Assembly (NCBI RefSeq): GCF_946479965.1
Contig: NZ_CAMLHX010000015.1
Location: forward strand, 1-64,000
Direction: 5' to 3'
Length of the DNA stretch: 64,000 bases
Origin: an uncultured Mucilaginibacter sp.
GTDB lineage: Bacteria > Bacteroidota > Bacteroidia > Sphingobacteriales > Sphingobacteriaceae
Positions 53,265 to 63,274 of this stretch are shown here, in pieces. The number at the start of each line of letters is the position of its first letter. The first letter of the stretch is position 1. A model generated the notes under the pieces. That model did no database searches, was not told the origin of the DNA, and was given only the letters and a program-made list of their open reading frames with translations. The position numbers and the translations under genes are program-made.

Positions 53265-53506
53265 TGTTCCAAAAAATATAAAGCCTCAAATTACATTTAA
53301 AGACACTGACGGTATTAAACTATTGATTTTAAGGTAATTAACTTTTTGCCCCGAAACACTTTGGAACACTTTGAAACTACTTATAAGTCAGTAAAATTAG
53401 CTGTAAATTACCCGCAAGTCGCTGATAATAACCAGCTTGTGAGGTTTTTCGATTTTCGATTAAAAGTGGAACACTTTGGAACAGTAAAATTTGAATTTGG
53501 AACAGT
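53265..53506. repeat. Intergenic GNAAC repeat element, copy C (N mainly G)
   Basis: Fills much of the 418-bp gap 53138-53555. TGTTCCA (53265-53271) is followed at some distance by GAAACACTTTGGAACACTTTGAAAC (53353-53377), the core 53376-53410 (TTATAAGTCAGTAAAATTAGCTG) and further GGAAC units at 53468, 53478 and 53499. Four units carry GGAAC, two carry GAAAC. The second arm of the 5' hairpin is not preserved. Confidence 0.72.
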
Positions 53507-53555
53507 CAGGCACATGGCATTTACATGTGCCCGAAAGATCCGGGTTTTTAGTTTG

Positions 53556-56009
53556 CTACCGGCGGGCCGAAACAAGATCAGCGTTAATTTTTAAACGACT
53601 TCCCTTTTTTATGTTGATGGCTAATGTTTTACCATTGTAATGCAATCGGCCCTTTTTTCCATTCTTTGAAAGTATTTCAGCACTCATCAATTTTCCGTTT
53701 TGCCACTTTATCGAAAGTTCAAATCCACCGCGGGCGCATATGCCGGATACGGTACCGCTTTGCCATTTGTCGGGCAGTGCAGGCAGTAAGTAAACATTTT
53801 CATCGTCAGATTGCAAAAGCATTTCTATTATTCCGGCTGCTCCACCAAAATTTCCATCTATCTGAAAAGGCGGATGAGCGTCCAATAAATTGGGATAAGT
53901 GCCACCGCCGCCTCCATAGTTAATGTTTTTGGCTCCGTCGGGTTCAACGTAGTTAAGCAGCTCTCTAAACATTTTATAAGCATGATTGCCATCGTTAAGC
54001 CTGGCCCAAAGATTAATGCGCCAGCCTTTAGACCATCCCGTGGTATTGTCGCCCCGTATCTCCAGTGTTTTTTTAGCTGCCGCGGCAAGTTGCGGAGTTT
54101 CCGCCGGCGTTATCTGGTGGCCGGGATACAAGCCATATAAGTGACTTTGGTGCCGGTGCTGTGGATCGGGATCTTTCCAGTCGTGATACCATTCCTGCAG
54201 GTTGCCATTTTTTCCTACCTGGTAAGGATATAGTTTATCAAGCGCATTTTTTACACTGTCTCTGAATGTTACATCGATATTGAGATCTTCGGCGGCCTTT
54301 ATGGTTTGTTTAAAACATTCCCTTATCATGGCCAGATCAGCAGTAGAGCCATAAAGCGTAGCACCTTTATAGCCGTCGGGTGTTAAATAAACGTTTTCCG
54401 GGGATGTTGATGGCGATGTTACCAGGTAACCTTGTTTATCTTTCACCAGCCAGTCCAGGCAAAATAGGGCGGCGCCTTTCATCAACGGGTAAGCATGGTT
54501 TTTTAAGAAAGTTTTGTCGCCTGTATACAAATAATGGTCCCAAAGATGGGTAACGGCCCAGGTGCCGCTCATGTTCCAGTTGGCCCACACCGGATCGCCT
54601 TTTCCAAACTCACCCACCGGGTTACTCATGGCCCAAATATCAGAGTTATGCGCCGCTGCCCAGCCGCGGTTAATTCCGTAAAAATTTTTAGCTGTATTCT
54701 TCCCGGTTTTTGCCAGGTTACCTATAAATGTGAGAAAAGGCATGTGCATTTCCGGCAAATTGGCCGATTCTGCCATCCAGTAATTCTCTTCTGCATTAAT
54801 GTTCATGGTATAGTTAGAACTCCACGGTGGGCGGATATAAGGGTTCCATATCCCCTGCAAATTGGCCGGGACACCTGCCACCCTCGAACTCGAGATCAAT
54901 AAATATCGCCCATATTGAAAATACAGCACTTCGAGGTTTTTATCATCCGCCCCTTTACCATAACTTTTCAGCCGCTCATCCGTCGGCAAATTAGATACGG
55001 CGTTTTGATCAAGACTAAGATTTACCCGCTTAAAAAATGATTGATAATCTTTCAGATGTCTTTCCTTCAGCACGGAATAAGTTATTTTAAAAGCATCGTC
55101 CAGTTGTTTTTTGGCTAAGGCTTTATTGTTCAGGCCATTTTTTGCCGGGTCCTTATCAAAGCCGTTAAAACTGGTTGCGGTTGAAACAAATAGCACCACT
55201 TCATCCGCATTGCTTACATCAAGTGTGCTGTCAGACAGGGTAACCTGCCCGCCCTTATTTAGTGCTTTAAAATAAGTCGAAAACCTGGTTCCACGGTTTT
55301 CATCAAATTTAACCGGCTGCGCCTCACGCCAATAATCCGGGGCAACGTGGTAGGGTGCGTAGCCGTTAACCTGCAGCGTATTGTTTACTGCGGATGAAGA
55401 ATACTTTAACAAACTTTTAAATGACACCCTGAAGTTTAAAGCACCTTTTTTGTTGGCCGATAACCTGATCACCATGGCCTTATCAGGATGTGATACAAAG
55501 TATTCGCGGGTGTAATGAACATTATTCAGATCATAATTAACCGTTGCTGTGGCTTTACTGATGTCCAATTCGCGGCGATAGTTTTGATAATCGCCCTGTT
55601 GCTTAAACGTAATGGTCATGGTACCCAAAGGCGCGTATGATTCGGAAAACTTGCCCTGGATATTTTTATTTAACTTATCCGCCAGGCGGTAATCCTCCTT
55701 ACTTAACGCTTCACGAATTTCGGGGATATGCTTGTATGCTTCAGGGTTTATATTGGCATCAACCGGCTCTCCCGACCATAGCGTTGCATCATTAAGATAT
55801 ACCTGATCGGCCAATACGCCGCCAAAAACAGTTGCGCCTGTTTTGCCATTGCCCAATACCAAAGCTTCTTCAAAATGGGTAGCGGGCTTGTTATACCATA
55901 AAACATTTGGCTTTTGTGCAAATGCCTGGCTACATGTAAACACGAGAAGTAATATTAATGCGCAAGAACTTAATGTCGCAATTGCATGTCTTTCCGGTTC
56001 GTGATTCAT
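53556..56009 (-). CDS. GH95 family glycoside hydrolase, copy 2
   Basis: An 817-residue secreted enzyme (signal NHEPERHAIATLSSCALILLLVFTCSQAFA). It shares GH95 blocks with the gene at 40211: WYNKPATHFEEALVLGNGKTGATVFGG, QVYLNDATLWSGEP, NINAEENYWMAE, HNSDIWAMSNP, STSPENVYLTP, and [38 protein letters not shown]. The active-site Asn/Glu/Asp blocks are intact. The two copies differ strongly outside these blocks, so they probably differ in substrate. It is followed by the GH43 gene on the same strand across a 418-bp repeat-rich gap. Confidence 0.95.
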   Translation of the reverse strand: MNHEPERHAIATLSSCALILLLVFTCSQAFAQKPNVLWYNKPATHFEEALVLGNGKTGATVFGGVLADQVYLNDATLWSGEPVDANINPEAYKHIPEIREALSKEDYRLADKLNKNIQGKFSESYAPLGTMTITFKQQGDYQNYRRELDISKATATVNYDLNNVHYTREYFVSHPDKAMVIRLSANKKGALNFRVSFKSLLKYSSSAVNNTLQVNGYAPYHVAPDYWREAQPVKFDENRGTRFSTYFKALNKGGQVTLSDSTLDVSNADEVVLFVSTATSFNGFDKDPAKNGLNNKALAKKQLDDAFKITYSVLKERHLKDYQSFFKRVNLSLDQNAVSNLPTDERLKSYGKGADDKNLEVLYFQYGRYLLISSSRVAGVPANLQGIWNPYIRPPWSSNYTMNINAEENYWMAESANLPEMHMPFLTFIGNLAKTGKNTAKNFYGINRGWAAAHNSDIWAMSNPVGEFGKGDPVWANWNMSGTWAVTHLWDHYLYTGDKTFLKNHAYPLMKGAALFCLDWLVKDKQGYLVTSPSTSPENVYLTPDGYKGATLYGSTADLAMIRECFKQTIKAAEDLNIDVTFRDSVKNALDKLYPYQVGKNGNLQEWYHDWKDPDPQHRHQSHLYGLYPGHQITPAETPQLAAAAKKTLEIRGDNTTGWSKGWRINLWARLNDGNHAYKMFRELLNYVEPDGAKNINYGGGGGTYPNLLDAHPPFQIDGNFGGAAGIIEMLLQSDDENVYLLPALPDKWQSGTVSGICARGGFELSIKWQNGKLMSAEILSKNGKKGRLHYNGKTLAINIKKGSRLKINADLVSARR

Positions 56010-56074
56010 ATGTGTGAGATTATCAAAAAGCTAATGTAAATTATTGACAATATTATACCTTAATTATACTCTAT

Positions 56075-56299
56075 TCAAATACTGTTTTCGTCTTTAATGC
56101 CTTTTAACAACGCGAAAATGGCCATACCGTGCCCATGCCCAAGGTCAAATTCCTCTTTTAGCCAGTTGGTTACATCGCCGGCTTTTGCCGTTAGCTCCCC
56201 ATTTTTTGTAAAGCCTTTTTGCTCGGCTAAAGTTCTGAAATCGCCAGCGTCTTTACCGGTTTTCTCTTTGATGGTTTTTAAATATCCTTGAAACGACAT
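56075..56299 (-). CDS. DUF4287 domain protein, 74 aa
   Basis: A 74-residue protein: MSFQGYLKTIKEKTGKDAGDFRTLAEQKGFTKNGELTAKAGDVTNWLKEEFDLGHGHGMAIFALLKG. The YLxTIKEKTGK opening, GELTAKAGDVTNWLKEEFDLGHGHGMAI and the final KG match DUF4287, a small family of unknown function. It is a lone gene between GH95 copy 2 and the hybrid kinase, about 140 bp downstream of the kinase gene. Confidence 0.93.
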   Translation of the reverse strand: MSFQGYLKTIKEKTGKDAGDFRTLAEQKGFTKNGELTAKAGDVTNWLKEEFDLGHGHGMAIFALLKGIKDENSI

Positions 56300-56437
56300 A
56301 ATATAATTGGAGTTGATGTGTCAAATTTAATTATGTTGACCGTTATATACGCTACCGTTTCCGGACTTTTTATGGTGGTGCTAAGACAGGGCGTGTAAAT
56401 AGTAGCAAATGAATTTGCCATAGAAGACCGGCTTATG

Positions 56438-58102
56438 TTATTCGATCTTAGTTAACCCCTCCGCCGTCTTCTTCAACATCGCGTGCAACAGATCTATCTT
56501 TATAGGCTTACCCAAAAAGCCATTCATTCCGGCATCAAGGCATTCCTGCTGCTGTTCGGCAATCACGTTAGCCGTCATAGCTACAATGTGCGGCTGAAAA
56601 GCGTTGTTTTTACGTATTTGGCGACAGGCGGTCAGGCCATCCATTTCAGGCATTTCAATGTCCATCAGCACCAGGTCGTAAGGTTGCTGGTTAAGTAACT
56701 CAATCACTTCGAGACCGTTTTGGGCTAGCACCGGCGAATAACCAAAACGATCAAGGATCTTTAAAATAAGCAGCTGGTTTATCTTATTATCTTCTGCCAC
56801 AATAATATTTAAGGGATGCGCGGTAGCAAATTCTTTATTTAACAGGCTATTTGTTTTTGGTGCGGCGGCAGTGCGCAAACTAAGCGCCGATAACAAAGTA
56901 TGAGCCAATGCCTGTTGCTTAACAGGTTTGGTTAATACTGCCGAAAATTTTTGCTTTGCACTTCTTTCAAATTCTGCACCGGCTTTTACCATTAACACCA
57001 CCGGTACGGCTGCATCGGCGGCTTTAGCAGCTGTAAAAAGCAGTTCTTCGCCGGATTCGGGCAGGCCGGCGTCAGTTATAATAATGTTAAAACGCTGGCC
57101 AATGTTTACCAGATCGATGGCTGCCCACGCATTGTTTACACCCGTAACGGTTACTTCCCACGCCCTTAGTTTTGCGCACAGCAATTGCAGCGCAGTATCG
57201 TTATCGTCAACTACCAGTATATGTAAGCCTTGCAATTGAACCGTATCCTGGTGATCGTCAACCTGCTGCGCATCGCGGGCAATTGCGCAATTAATTGTGA
57301 AACTAAAAGTGGTGCCTATTTGCGGTTGACTTTTAACTGAGATATCACCACCCATAAGGTTTACTATCTGCTTACATATCATCAAACCCAGGCCAGATCC
57401 GCCGTACTTGCGCGCCGTTGAAGCATCCGCCTGTGTATAAGGGTCAAATAAATGGGGCAGCTTATCAGCCGATACACCTATGCCGGTATCGCTTACTTCA
57501 AACCCAAGCTCAATTTTATCGCCATGGGCTGCTTTAAGTTCTACATTTATAAATATTTCGCCCTGATGCGTAAATTTTGCGGCGTTACCTATTAAATTGA
57601 TAAGCACCTGGCGTAAACGCATGCTGTCGCCCAGTAAATATTCAGGCAATTGCTCATCAATTTTATAAAGTAATTCAACATTGCTGTTGGCCAGTTTTAC
57701 AGAAAATATGGCCAACAGATCTTCCACACAATTACGCAAGGAGAACTCATGACTGTCAAGCACCATCTTACCCGATTCAATTTTCGAAATGTCGAGCACA
57801 TCATCAATTACGCTTAATAAAGCCTCGCCACTCTGTATAATAGCCTGGGCATACTCCTTTTGCTCGTCGTCCAGGTCGGTTTCTTTAAGCAGGGCGGCCA
57901 TACCTAATACGCCGTTCATAGGCGTACGGATCTCATGGCTCATGGTGGCTAAAAAAACGCTTTTAGCCTCGTTGGCGTTCTTATGCCTGAAAGCGTCTAA
58001 TTGTTTGCGGTATATAACTATCAGAAAACAAATAACGATGGTGAATGAGCACATCATGGCCACAATCACCATTACATCAATATTTTCTTTTACCTCGTTC
58101 AT
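56438..58102 (-). CDS. Hybrid histidine kinase with two C-terminal receivers
   Basis: A 554-residue kinase. A single N-terminal membrane segment ([23 protein letters not shown], about 10-32) lacks a large sensor domain. HisKA contains [19 protein letters not shown], and the ATPase domain contains [23 protein letters not shown], and [19 protein letters not shown]. The first receiver (about 295-405: [14 protein letters not shown]) has Asp in IITDAGLP. The second (about 430-545: [19 protein letters not shown]) has Asp in [13 protein letters not shown] and TAxxx in [13 protein letters not shown]. The gene overlaps the upstream 218-aa membrane gene by 26 bp, and would be sensory only with it. Confidence 0.92.
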   Translation of the reverse strand: MNEVKENIDVMVIVAMMCSFTIVICFLIVIYRKQLDAFRHKNANEAKSVFLATMSHEIRTPMNGVLGMAALLKETDLDDEQKEYAQAIIQSGEALLSVIDDVLDISKIESGKMVLDSHEFSLRNCVEDLLAIFSVKLANSNVELLYKIDEQLPEYLLGDSMRLRQVLINLIGNAAKFTHQGEIFINVELKAAHGDKIELGFEVSDTGIGVSADKLPHLFDPYTQADASTARKYGGSGLGLMICKQIVNLMGGDISVKSQPQIGTTFSFTINCAIARDAQQVDDHQDTVQLQGLHILVVDDNDTALQLLCAKLRAWEVTVTGVNNAWAAIDLVNIGQRFNIIITDAGLPESGEELLFTAAKAADAAVPVVLMVKAGAEFERSAKQKFSAVLTKPVKQQALAHTLLSALSLRTAAAPKTNSLLNKEFATAHPLNIIVAEDNKINQLLILKILDRFGYSPVLAQNGLEVIELLNQQPYDLVLMDIEMPEMDGLTACRQIRKNNAFQPHIVAMTANVIAEQQQECLDAGMNGFLGKPIKIDLLHAMLKKTAEGLTKIE

Positions 58103-58733
58103 AAATAATTGCCCAGAAAATTAACAGGTACATAATCAGCACAAAAGTACCATGCATATCCCATATTAAAATTTTAATACCTATGCTTACACTTTTGCTT
58201 ACGATGTTTGAAAAGATAAACTGAAACAGTGAACTGCAAAAATAGATCATAAAGCCTGCTGCCACCAACCTACCCGACCTGGTTATCAATTCGCGATTCT
58301 TAAAACTGCTTTGCGTAGCCAGGTAAGCGCTTGTAAACAGTATAATAATTATTGCCCCCAGCGGCCTTGTAAAAGTATTAAACGTATAAATGCTCTGGAT
58401 GAAACAGGAATTTATTACACAGATAACAGGGAATATTACCATTACCGCCTTTATCCACTTGCTAATATCGCCCTTGTCAAAAGCGTATAGATAATACAGC
58501 ATTACCGTAACCAGCTCAACAATGGTATATAAATGCAGCCCGGGCAGATTATTTATACCATACCCGGCCAGTGCACTGCCAATCACATTAAAAATAAATG
58601 AAGCAGATAAAAAAAACAGAATTGTACGCAGGGGTTTATTTAGCCGCTTATAAAAAATAAAGCCCGCTACAACAGGGATCAGGTTAGCCGCAGGTACAAA
58701 ATATCCCAAATAAAACGAAGAAAAAGGGTCCAT
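58077..58733 (-). CDS. Seven-helix-like membrane protein upstream of the hybrid kinase
   Basis: The ATG at 58733 gives 218 residues ([31 protein letters not shown]). About seven hydrophobic segments alternate with short loops: [89 protein letters not shown] and [16 protein letters not shown]. It lies 14 bp after the CPDCC gene and overlaps the kinase start by 26 bp, a likely translational coupling. It could be the sensor part of the kinase. No family is named. Confidence 0.78.
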   Translation of the reverse strand: MDPFSSFYLGYFVPAANLIPVVAGFIFYKRLNKPLRTILFFLSASFIFNVIGSALAGYGINNLPGLHLYTIVELVTVMLYYLYAFDKGDISKWIKAVMVIFPVICVINSCFIQSIYTFNTFTRPLGAIIIILFTSAYLATQSSFKNRELITRSGRLVAAGFMIYFCSSLFQFIFSNIVSKSVSIGIKILIWDMHGTFVLIMYLLIFWAIIYERGKRKY

Positions 58734-58747
58734 TTTTAGTTCGACGT

Positions 58748-59188
58748 TTAATCTCCTGTATAAAGCGGACTGCTTGTATCGCAGCAATCAGGACAAGGTT
58801 TAGAATAGTCGTACACATTTGATCCGCCACCCACATTATTGTCTGCTGTATATCCGGGCGCATAAAGCACATCTTCGCCAAATGGCTTGGTGTCGCTTAT
58901 TCTTACCAATACCATTACAAACTTAACTTCGTTTTTTACGGTCTCGGTAAACTCATTGTTAAGTGTAAAGTAGGCACGCATACCTGCAATGCTATCATCA
59001 GCCTCGCATTGTTTGGCCATATCTATTATATCCGTTCTGGAGAGATATACAGCTTTGGGGATCCTCCGGACATCTTCAGCAGCGGTATTTTTTTTCATGA
59101 AATTCCGCCAGTGTGTAGTTCTTTCTATGGCGGTTTGTACCGGGATAATTACTCTTGTAGGCTCGGTTAATTGGTTTTTTGATTCCAT
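58748..59188 (-). CDS. Cytoplasmic protein with C-terminal CPDCC motif, first in the kinase operon
   Basis: A 146-residue protein without membrane segments. Segments such as TRVIIPVQTAIERTTHWRNFM, IPKAVYLSRTDIIDMAKQCEADDSIAGMRAYFTLNNEFTETVKNEVKFVMVLVRIS are helical and conserved-looking. The C-terminus ends with GGGSNVYDYSKPCPDCCDTSSPLYTGD, a CPxCC cluster that may bind metal or act in redox. It is first of three genes with the seven-helix protein and hybrid kinase. I do not know a family. Confidence 0.75.
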   Translation of the reverse strand: MESKNQLTEPTRVIIPVQTAIERTTHWRNFMKKNTAAEDVRRIPKAVYLSRTDIIDMAKQCEADDSIAGMRAYFTLNNEFTETVKNEVKFVMVLVRISDTKPFGEDVLYAPGYTADNNVGGGSNVYDYSKPCPDCCDTSSPLYTGD

Positions 59189-59351
59189 TTTTAGGTTTTT
59201 TAATTGTGATAGTGTTACAACGGCCGGTTGTATTTGCCTTTGTAATAATAGTGGAATTTAGTTAAAAAAATAATGCGTTTAGTTATGCATTTTAAAATGC
59301 GACTTCTTAGGGACGGAATAATTTACTATTATGCAGATCTAAACAAATGAG

Positions 59352-59705
59352 ATGGAATTTCGCGAGATAGCAGATACGGGAATAATAGAAATAATTGCAG
59401 CGGGTATAGTGATCAATACTGTAGACGACGGAACAGACCTGGTAGGAAACGCCTATTACCAGGGCTATGAAAAACTAATTATTTGCAAGGATAACATCAC
59501 TCCTGATTTCTTCGACCTAAAAACCAAACTGGCCGGCGAAATACTCCAGAAGTTTTCTAACTACCGGGTTAGGCTGGTTGTTTTGGGTGATTTTAGTAAA
59601 GTTGAAAGCAAAAGCCTGCAAGACTTTATCCGCGAGAGTAATAAGGGGAAACTTGTTAATTTTCTGGTGTCGAAAGAGGAAGCGGTGGGGCGGTTATCTG
59701 TTTAA
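59352..59705 (+). CDS. DUF4180 domain protein
   Basis: A 117-residue protein: EFREIADTGIIEIIAAGIVINTVDDGTDLVGNAYYQGYEKLIICKDNITPDFFDLKTKLAGEILQKFSNYRVRLVVLGDFSKVESKSLQDFIRESNKGKLVNFLVSKEEAVGRL. The GYEKLIICKDNITPDFFDLKTKLAGEILQKFSNYRVRLVVLGDF block is the DUF4180 signature. The fold suggests an alpha/beta regulator of unknown function. It is divergent from the CPDCC operon and convergent with the GH54 gene, with a long hairpin between. Confidence 0.94.
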   Translation: MEFREIADTGIIEIIAAGIVINTVDDGTDLVGNAYYQGYEKLIICKDNITPDFFDLKTKLAGEILQKFSNYRVRLVVLGDFSKVESKSLQDFIRESNKGKLVNFLVSKEEAVGRLSV

Positions 59706-59722
59706 TATTCCGTGCTGGCCAA

Positions 59723-59766
59723 AACCAAAACACCCCGCAGCTTTCCAACTGCGGGGTGTTTTGGTT
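59723..59766. terminator. Bidirectional terminator between DUF4180 and the GH54 gene
   Basis: Perfect 18-bp stem AACCAAAACACCCCGCAG (59723-59740) / CTGCGGGGTGTTTTGGTT (59749-59766), with an 8-nt loop. A/T-rich tracts on both strands support termination of both convergent genes. Confidence 0.93.
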
Positions 59767-59784
59767 ATATAAATATTCTTTCTG

Positions 59785-62700
59785 CTACTTCTTCACCGTA
59801 TAAACATTAGCCGCCCCAGGCGTAGGCCCGGCACTTGCTACCTGTGTACCCGCATCATGCGCTTTAGTTAATGCCGCTGCAAGCGTAACACCACTGCCCG
59901 ATACCTGCACACCTGCCGCCTGCGCGTTTTTAAGCGGCGCAGTTAAAGTAATTGAATTACCGGGCGCTGCAGGCGCGTTAGCCGCCGGCGGTGGACCGCC
60001 AAAGCCACGGCGTGCCGCCGTAACGGTGGCAATTACAACAGTTTCTGTACCGGCACCACTACCAATAGTTATGGTTTGCCCAACCGCAAAGCCCGCCACG
60101 CTGCCAACCGGTATAACGGTTTCGCCGGCATTGATTGCTGCATTGGTTGTGGTAGCGCCTGTTGTGCCAACGTTGCTTATCACAATATTCTCGGCATTAG
60201 CGCCGGAGCCAATAATAAGCTTCTGACCCGCTGAAAGATTAGCCACGCTTGCCACTTTAATATTATTGGAACCTGCCGCTACAAGTGCTACAATGTTCAC
60301 TGTATTTTGCACGTTAAAATCACTGCAATTACTGTCGCTGTCATAACCGTCGGGGTAACGACCTACACTGCGGTTGGTAAGGTCGGTAGCTGATGCTCTT
60401 TGCGGTTGGGGCCGCGCGGTTGCCCAAGGTAATGCAACAATGCATCCTCCCTGACCTTGTTCTCCTTCTAACGTAGCTATCTCTGTGCTGGCTATAGTAC
60501 CGTTAGCGCTCGAGTTACCCTGCTGCGATCCGTATACCATGCCATCTACCAGCACTTTCCCGGTGGCATCCATCAGCGCTATTGAGCCTGCGTTGGCCGA
60601 AAGCGGAATACCGAACCATTGGTTAGGCTGACCCTGATAACCAAAGGATGCATCGCCGGCGTGGTGTACCGGCGCGCCTTCCTGATGTGTGCTGGTCAGG
60701 TTGTTATTTAATGTAATGCCACTGCCCAATGCCTGTACCAGATCAGCGCTTTTATGCGCGAAACGTGTGGCCGGCGTAAAGCTGATGCCCGCACCCTGCC
60801 CAAATACATCAACGTCCAACATATGATCACGCTTTAATGGCGCTTCCAACTCTATCTCGCCACCCGCTCCCGGAGCGGCTCCACGGGCTGGAGCAGTATA
60901 TGTGCTGATAATTCTTTTTACCTTAACTTTTTCAAGGCGGGCTCCTGTGTTAATGGATAATATGTCACCTACTATAATGTTAGCGTTGTCGGTCACTTTA
61001 ATAACAGTTTCTCCCGCTTTGGCTGCTACCGCAAGATTGGCCTGTGTGCCTGCTTTTCCAACTGCGGTAACCGTCGCTATCTCATAATTACCTCCCATAT
61101 CAATACCTATTTTCTCGCCCACTACAAAACCCGCCGCGCTGGTAACCGGTATATTGGTTGACCCGGCCGGAATGGTTAACCTTGACGATGTAGAAACGGG
61201 GATATATACGGTAGTGGCAGGCGCTGCCGCAGTACCTAATTTAGTTATCCTGCGTGTTTCGCCGTCTACATCCAATATTTGTCCTTCGGCTAAACCATCT
61301 ATACTTTGAACATGGATAACCCCATCGCCTGCCTTGGCAGGTGCCACAAGGCCCGATGTTGAAAGCCCCAGCACATAAAAACCTTTAGCGGCAATTTTTG
61401 TACCTGCCGGGATGGTGCCCAGTTTAATAGTACCCCATTCGCTGCGGGTATTCATTATGGTCCACTTAGAAATATCTACAGCTGATGACCCCGGATTGTA
61501 AAGTTCAACAAACTGATTAGTAAGGTTGTTGCCGGTACCAAAACGCACCTCGTTTATTTTTACAGGTAAAACGTTGCGTACCCGTTGTGTACTTATATCT
61601 GATTGAACCACCGCCTTGTTAGCGCCTTTCCACTCGGCCTTGGCGGTTAAAAATCCGCCTTCGGTATTGGCGGGCGCGGTTACTTTGAAGGTAACGCTGA
61701 CCGAAGCTCCTGCCGGAATAGGGTAAGTAAATGATTTTGATGCGGCTGTACCTCCGTCAACTGCGGCTGTCCAGCCATTGCGTGGCAATATGCTTAGCTT
61801 AACGCCATTGGCCGTTGCGCCGGTAGTATTGGTAAACTTTACAGTCACATCCTGCGATGCTTTAGGTGTAAAAGTTTTAATGCGCGAAACACTTAACCTT
61901 TCAACATCATATTTAGCAGCTACTATATTGGCCTGCACAGCATCGGTAGTGGCAAAAGTAGGATAGCCAACTGTCATTACCCCCTCGTAAAATGTGCCTG
62001 ATGAACCTGCGCCGTTATCGCCTCCGTTACCTAATAATACGCCGCCTTTTCTGTGCATTGGGTAATAAGCGCTGCTGCCCGGTGTGCCGGGGCGAACGCC
62101 ATCATAATAAGTTGTTAACTTGCCTTCCTGCGCGTTGCCGCCGCGTAGGTCCCACTTGTTACCGCCGCCGCCGTCAGTAAAGGCGCTTACAAACCGCCAC
62201 GAATCAATGCTGGGTACGTCATTCTTTTTTGCGTTAAAGCCTGAGAATAAACCAGCCTCCATATCAACCATTATCCAGGGACCGGCGCCATTACCACTTC
62301 CCCATGCGGTTGATGTGCCATAATAAGTGGTTTCCATAGTACCCGTGCCTACAGCCCGGCTGTTTGTTGATGAGTTGCCATAATCAAAACAGCAGCCGCT
62401 GTCAAAATGCTTACCGTTAATCACGTAGTAAATACCTTCGGGCTCATCATTTATAGCAAGGTCGCGGGCGTTGTTGTTACGTAAACCCATCCCCGGCATT
62501 ATAAAAACACCATAAGCCTTATGCCCGCTGATGGTTACCGGCGCCATGTCGGCTATTGGTAAAGCATCATAGGCGCCTTTTTCAGGTCCTTTAAACGTGC
62601 CCGGAGGGGCCTCGGTAAGATGATTTTTTTTGCCGGACTGATCATATACCGTTGTGATACGGCAAAGCGAACCGGCGCAAAAAGCGTCCTGGGCGGCAGC

Positions 62701-62991
62701 GTTGGCGTATCCGCCGGCATCGTCTTCGCTAGGTTTAACCACGCCTATATCTAATATCTGTTTGTCGCTTTCGCGCATAACCCGATAAAGCGGGCCGTTG
62801 TAGCTTTTGTATAAGGCACGTGTAGTGCTATGCGCAGTAACGCAGGGTGTGCCCCCTTTAGCATAAATATCACAAGTTCCTTCGGGCCGCTGCGGTATGG
62901 CATCTTTTGGCCCGGTCATGGCCATTATTAGTAATCCAACGGGTAATGTTAACGCACATGCGGAAAGCGCTATCAAACGATTCTTCTTCAT
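59785..62991 (-). CDS. GH54-type alpha-L-arabinofuranosidase with NEW3-, lamin-tail- and repeat domains
   Basis: A 1068-residue secreted protein. GH54-like catalytic domain (about 38-370): GTCDIYAKGGTPCVTAHSTTRALY, ANAAAQDAFCAG, ITTVYDQSGKKNHLTEAPP, adjacent Cys200-Cys201 (the vicinal disulfide of AbfB), MVDMEAGLFSG (Glu245, nucleophile) and LLGNGGDNG (Asp325). A NEW3-like beta domain (about 375-470) and a lamin-tail-like domain (about 475-545: VKINEVRFGTGNNLTNQFVELYNPGSSAVDISKW) follow, then repeats of the form AGxxxIxVxSVAGFxVGQxIxI to the end. GH54 removes arabinofuranosyl groups from arabinan or arabinoxylan. Confidence 0.9.
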   Translation of the reverse strand: MKKNRLIALSACALTLPVGLLIMAMTGPKDAIPQRPEGTCDIYAKGGTPCVTAHSTTRALYKSYNGPLYRVMRESDKQILDIGVVKPSEDDAGGYANAAAQDAFCAGSLCRITTVYDQSGKKNHLTEAPPGTFKGPEKGAYDALPIADMAPVTISGHKAYGVFIMPGMGLRNNNARDLAINDEPEGIYYVINGKHFDSGCCFDYGNSSTNSRAVGTGTMETTYYGTSTAWGSGNGAGPWIMVDMEAGLFSGFNAKKNDVPSIDSWRFVSAFTDGGGGNKWDLRGGNAQEGKLTTYYDGVRPGTPGSSAYYPMHRKGGVLLGNGGDNGAGSSGTFYEGVMTVGYPTFATTDAVQANIVAAKYDVERLSVSRIKTFTPKASQDVTVKFTNTTGATANGVKLSILPRNGWTAAVDGGTAASKSFTYPIPAGASVSVTFKVTAPANTEGGFLTAKAEWKGANKAVVQSDISTQRVRNVLPVKINEVRFGTGNNLTNQFVELYNPGSSAVDISKWTIMNTRSEWGTIKLGTIPAGTKIAAKGFYVLGLSTSGLVAPAKAGDGVIHVQSIDGLAEGQILDVDGETRRITKLGTAAAPATTVYIPVSTSSRLTIPAGSTNIPVTSAAGFVVGEKIGIDMGGNYEIATVTAVGKAGTQANLAVAAKAGETVIKVTDNANIIVGDILSINTGARLEKVKVKRIISTYTAPARGAAPGAGGEIELEAPLKRDHMLDVDVFGQGAGISFTPATRFAHKSADLVQALGSGITLNNNLTSTHQEGAPVHHAGDASFGYQGQPNQWFGIPLSANAGSIALMDATGKVLVDGMVYGSQQGNSSANGTIASTEIATLEGEQGQGGCIVALPWATARPQPQRASATDLTNRSVGRYPDGYDSDSNCSDFNVQNTVNIVALVAAGSNNIKVASVANLSAGQKLIIGSGANAENIVISNVGTTGATTTNAAINAGETVIPVGSVAGFAVGQTITIGSGAGTETVVIATVTAARRGFGGPPPAANAPAAPGNSITLTAPLKNAQAAGVQVSGSGVTLAAALTKAHDAGTQVASAGPTPGAANVYTVKK

Positions 62992-63223
62992 TGTTATTGG
63001 CTGTTTATTAGGAGTCTTTTTGGTTTATAGTCTGTAAAACAAATATAAATCTTTACATGTGTTTTTAACACTTAAAAAAAGCCACAGGCATTAGCATTTG
63101 AGCCTGATTTTAATTGCTGAAACAATGGTATTTATACTCAATATCAGTATTTTAAACTAACTTATTTATTAGACAGCAGGGCGGCCCATTAATCGTAGCA
63201 TTTTAGTTACGAAAACGGATAGT

Positions 63224-63257
63224 TCTTGATAACTAAGGCCGTAAATTTTTATATTTG
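63224..63257 (+). promoter_or_regulatory. Candidate Bacteroidota promoter of the 2Fe-2S subunit gene
   Basis: An exact TAnnTTTG -7 box (TATATTTG, 63250-63257) lies 17 bp before the start codon, with a partial TTG -33 element near 63226. The spacing fits a Bacteroidota promoter but was matched by eye. Confidence 0.4.
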
Positions 63258-63274
63258 GGAATAAACTTAATGAT

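Noticed and set aside
53346..53594. An 82-residue + strand frame
   Set aside because: It lies on repeat copy C and overlaps the 3' end of the GH95 gene; the frame follows GNAAC repeat units and has no family likeness.
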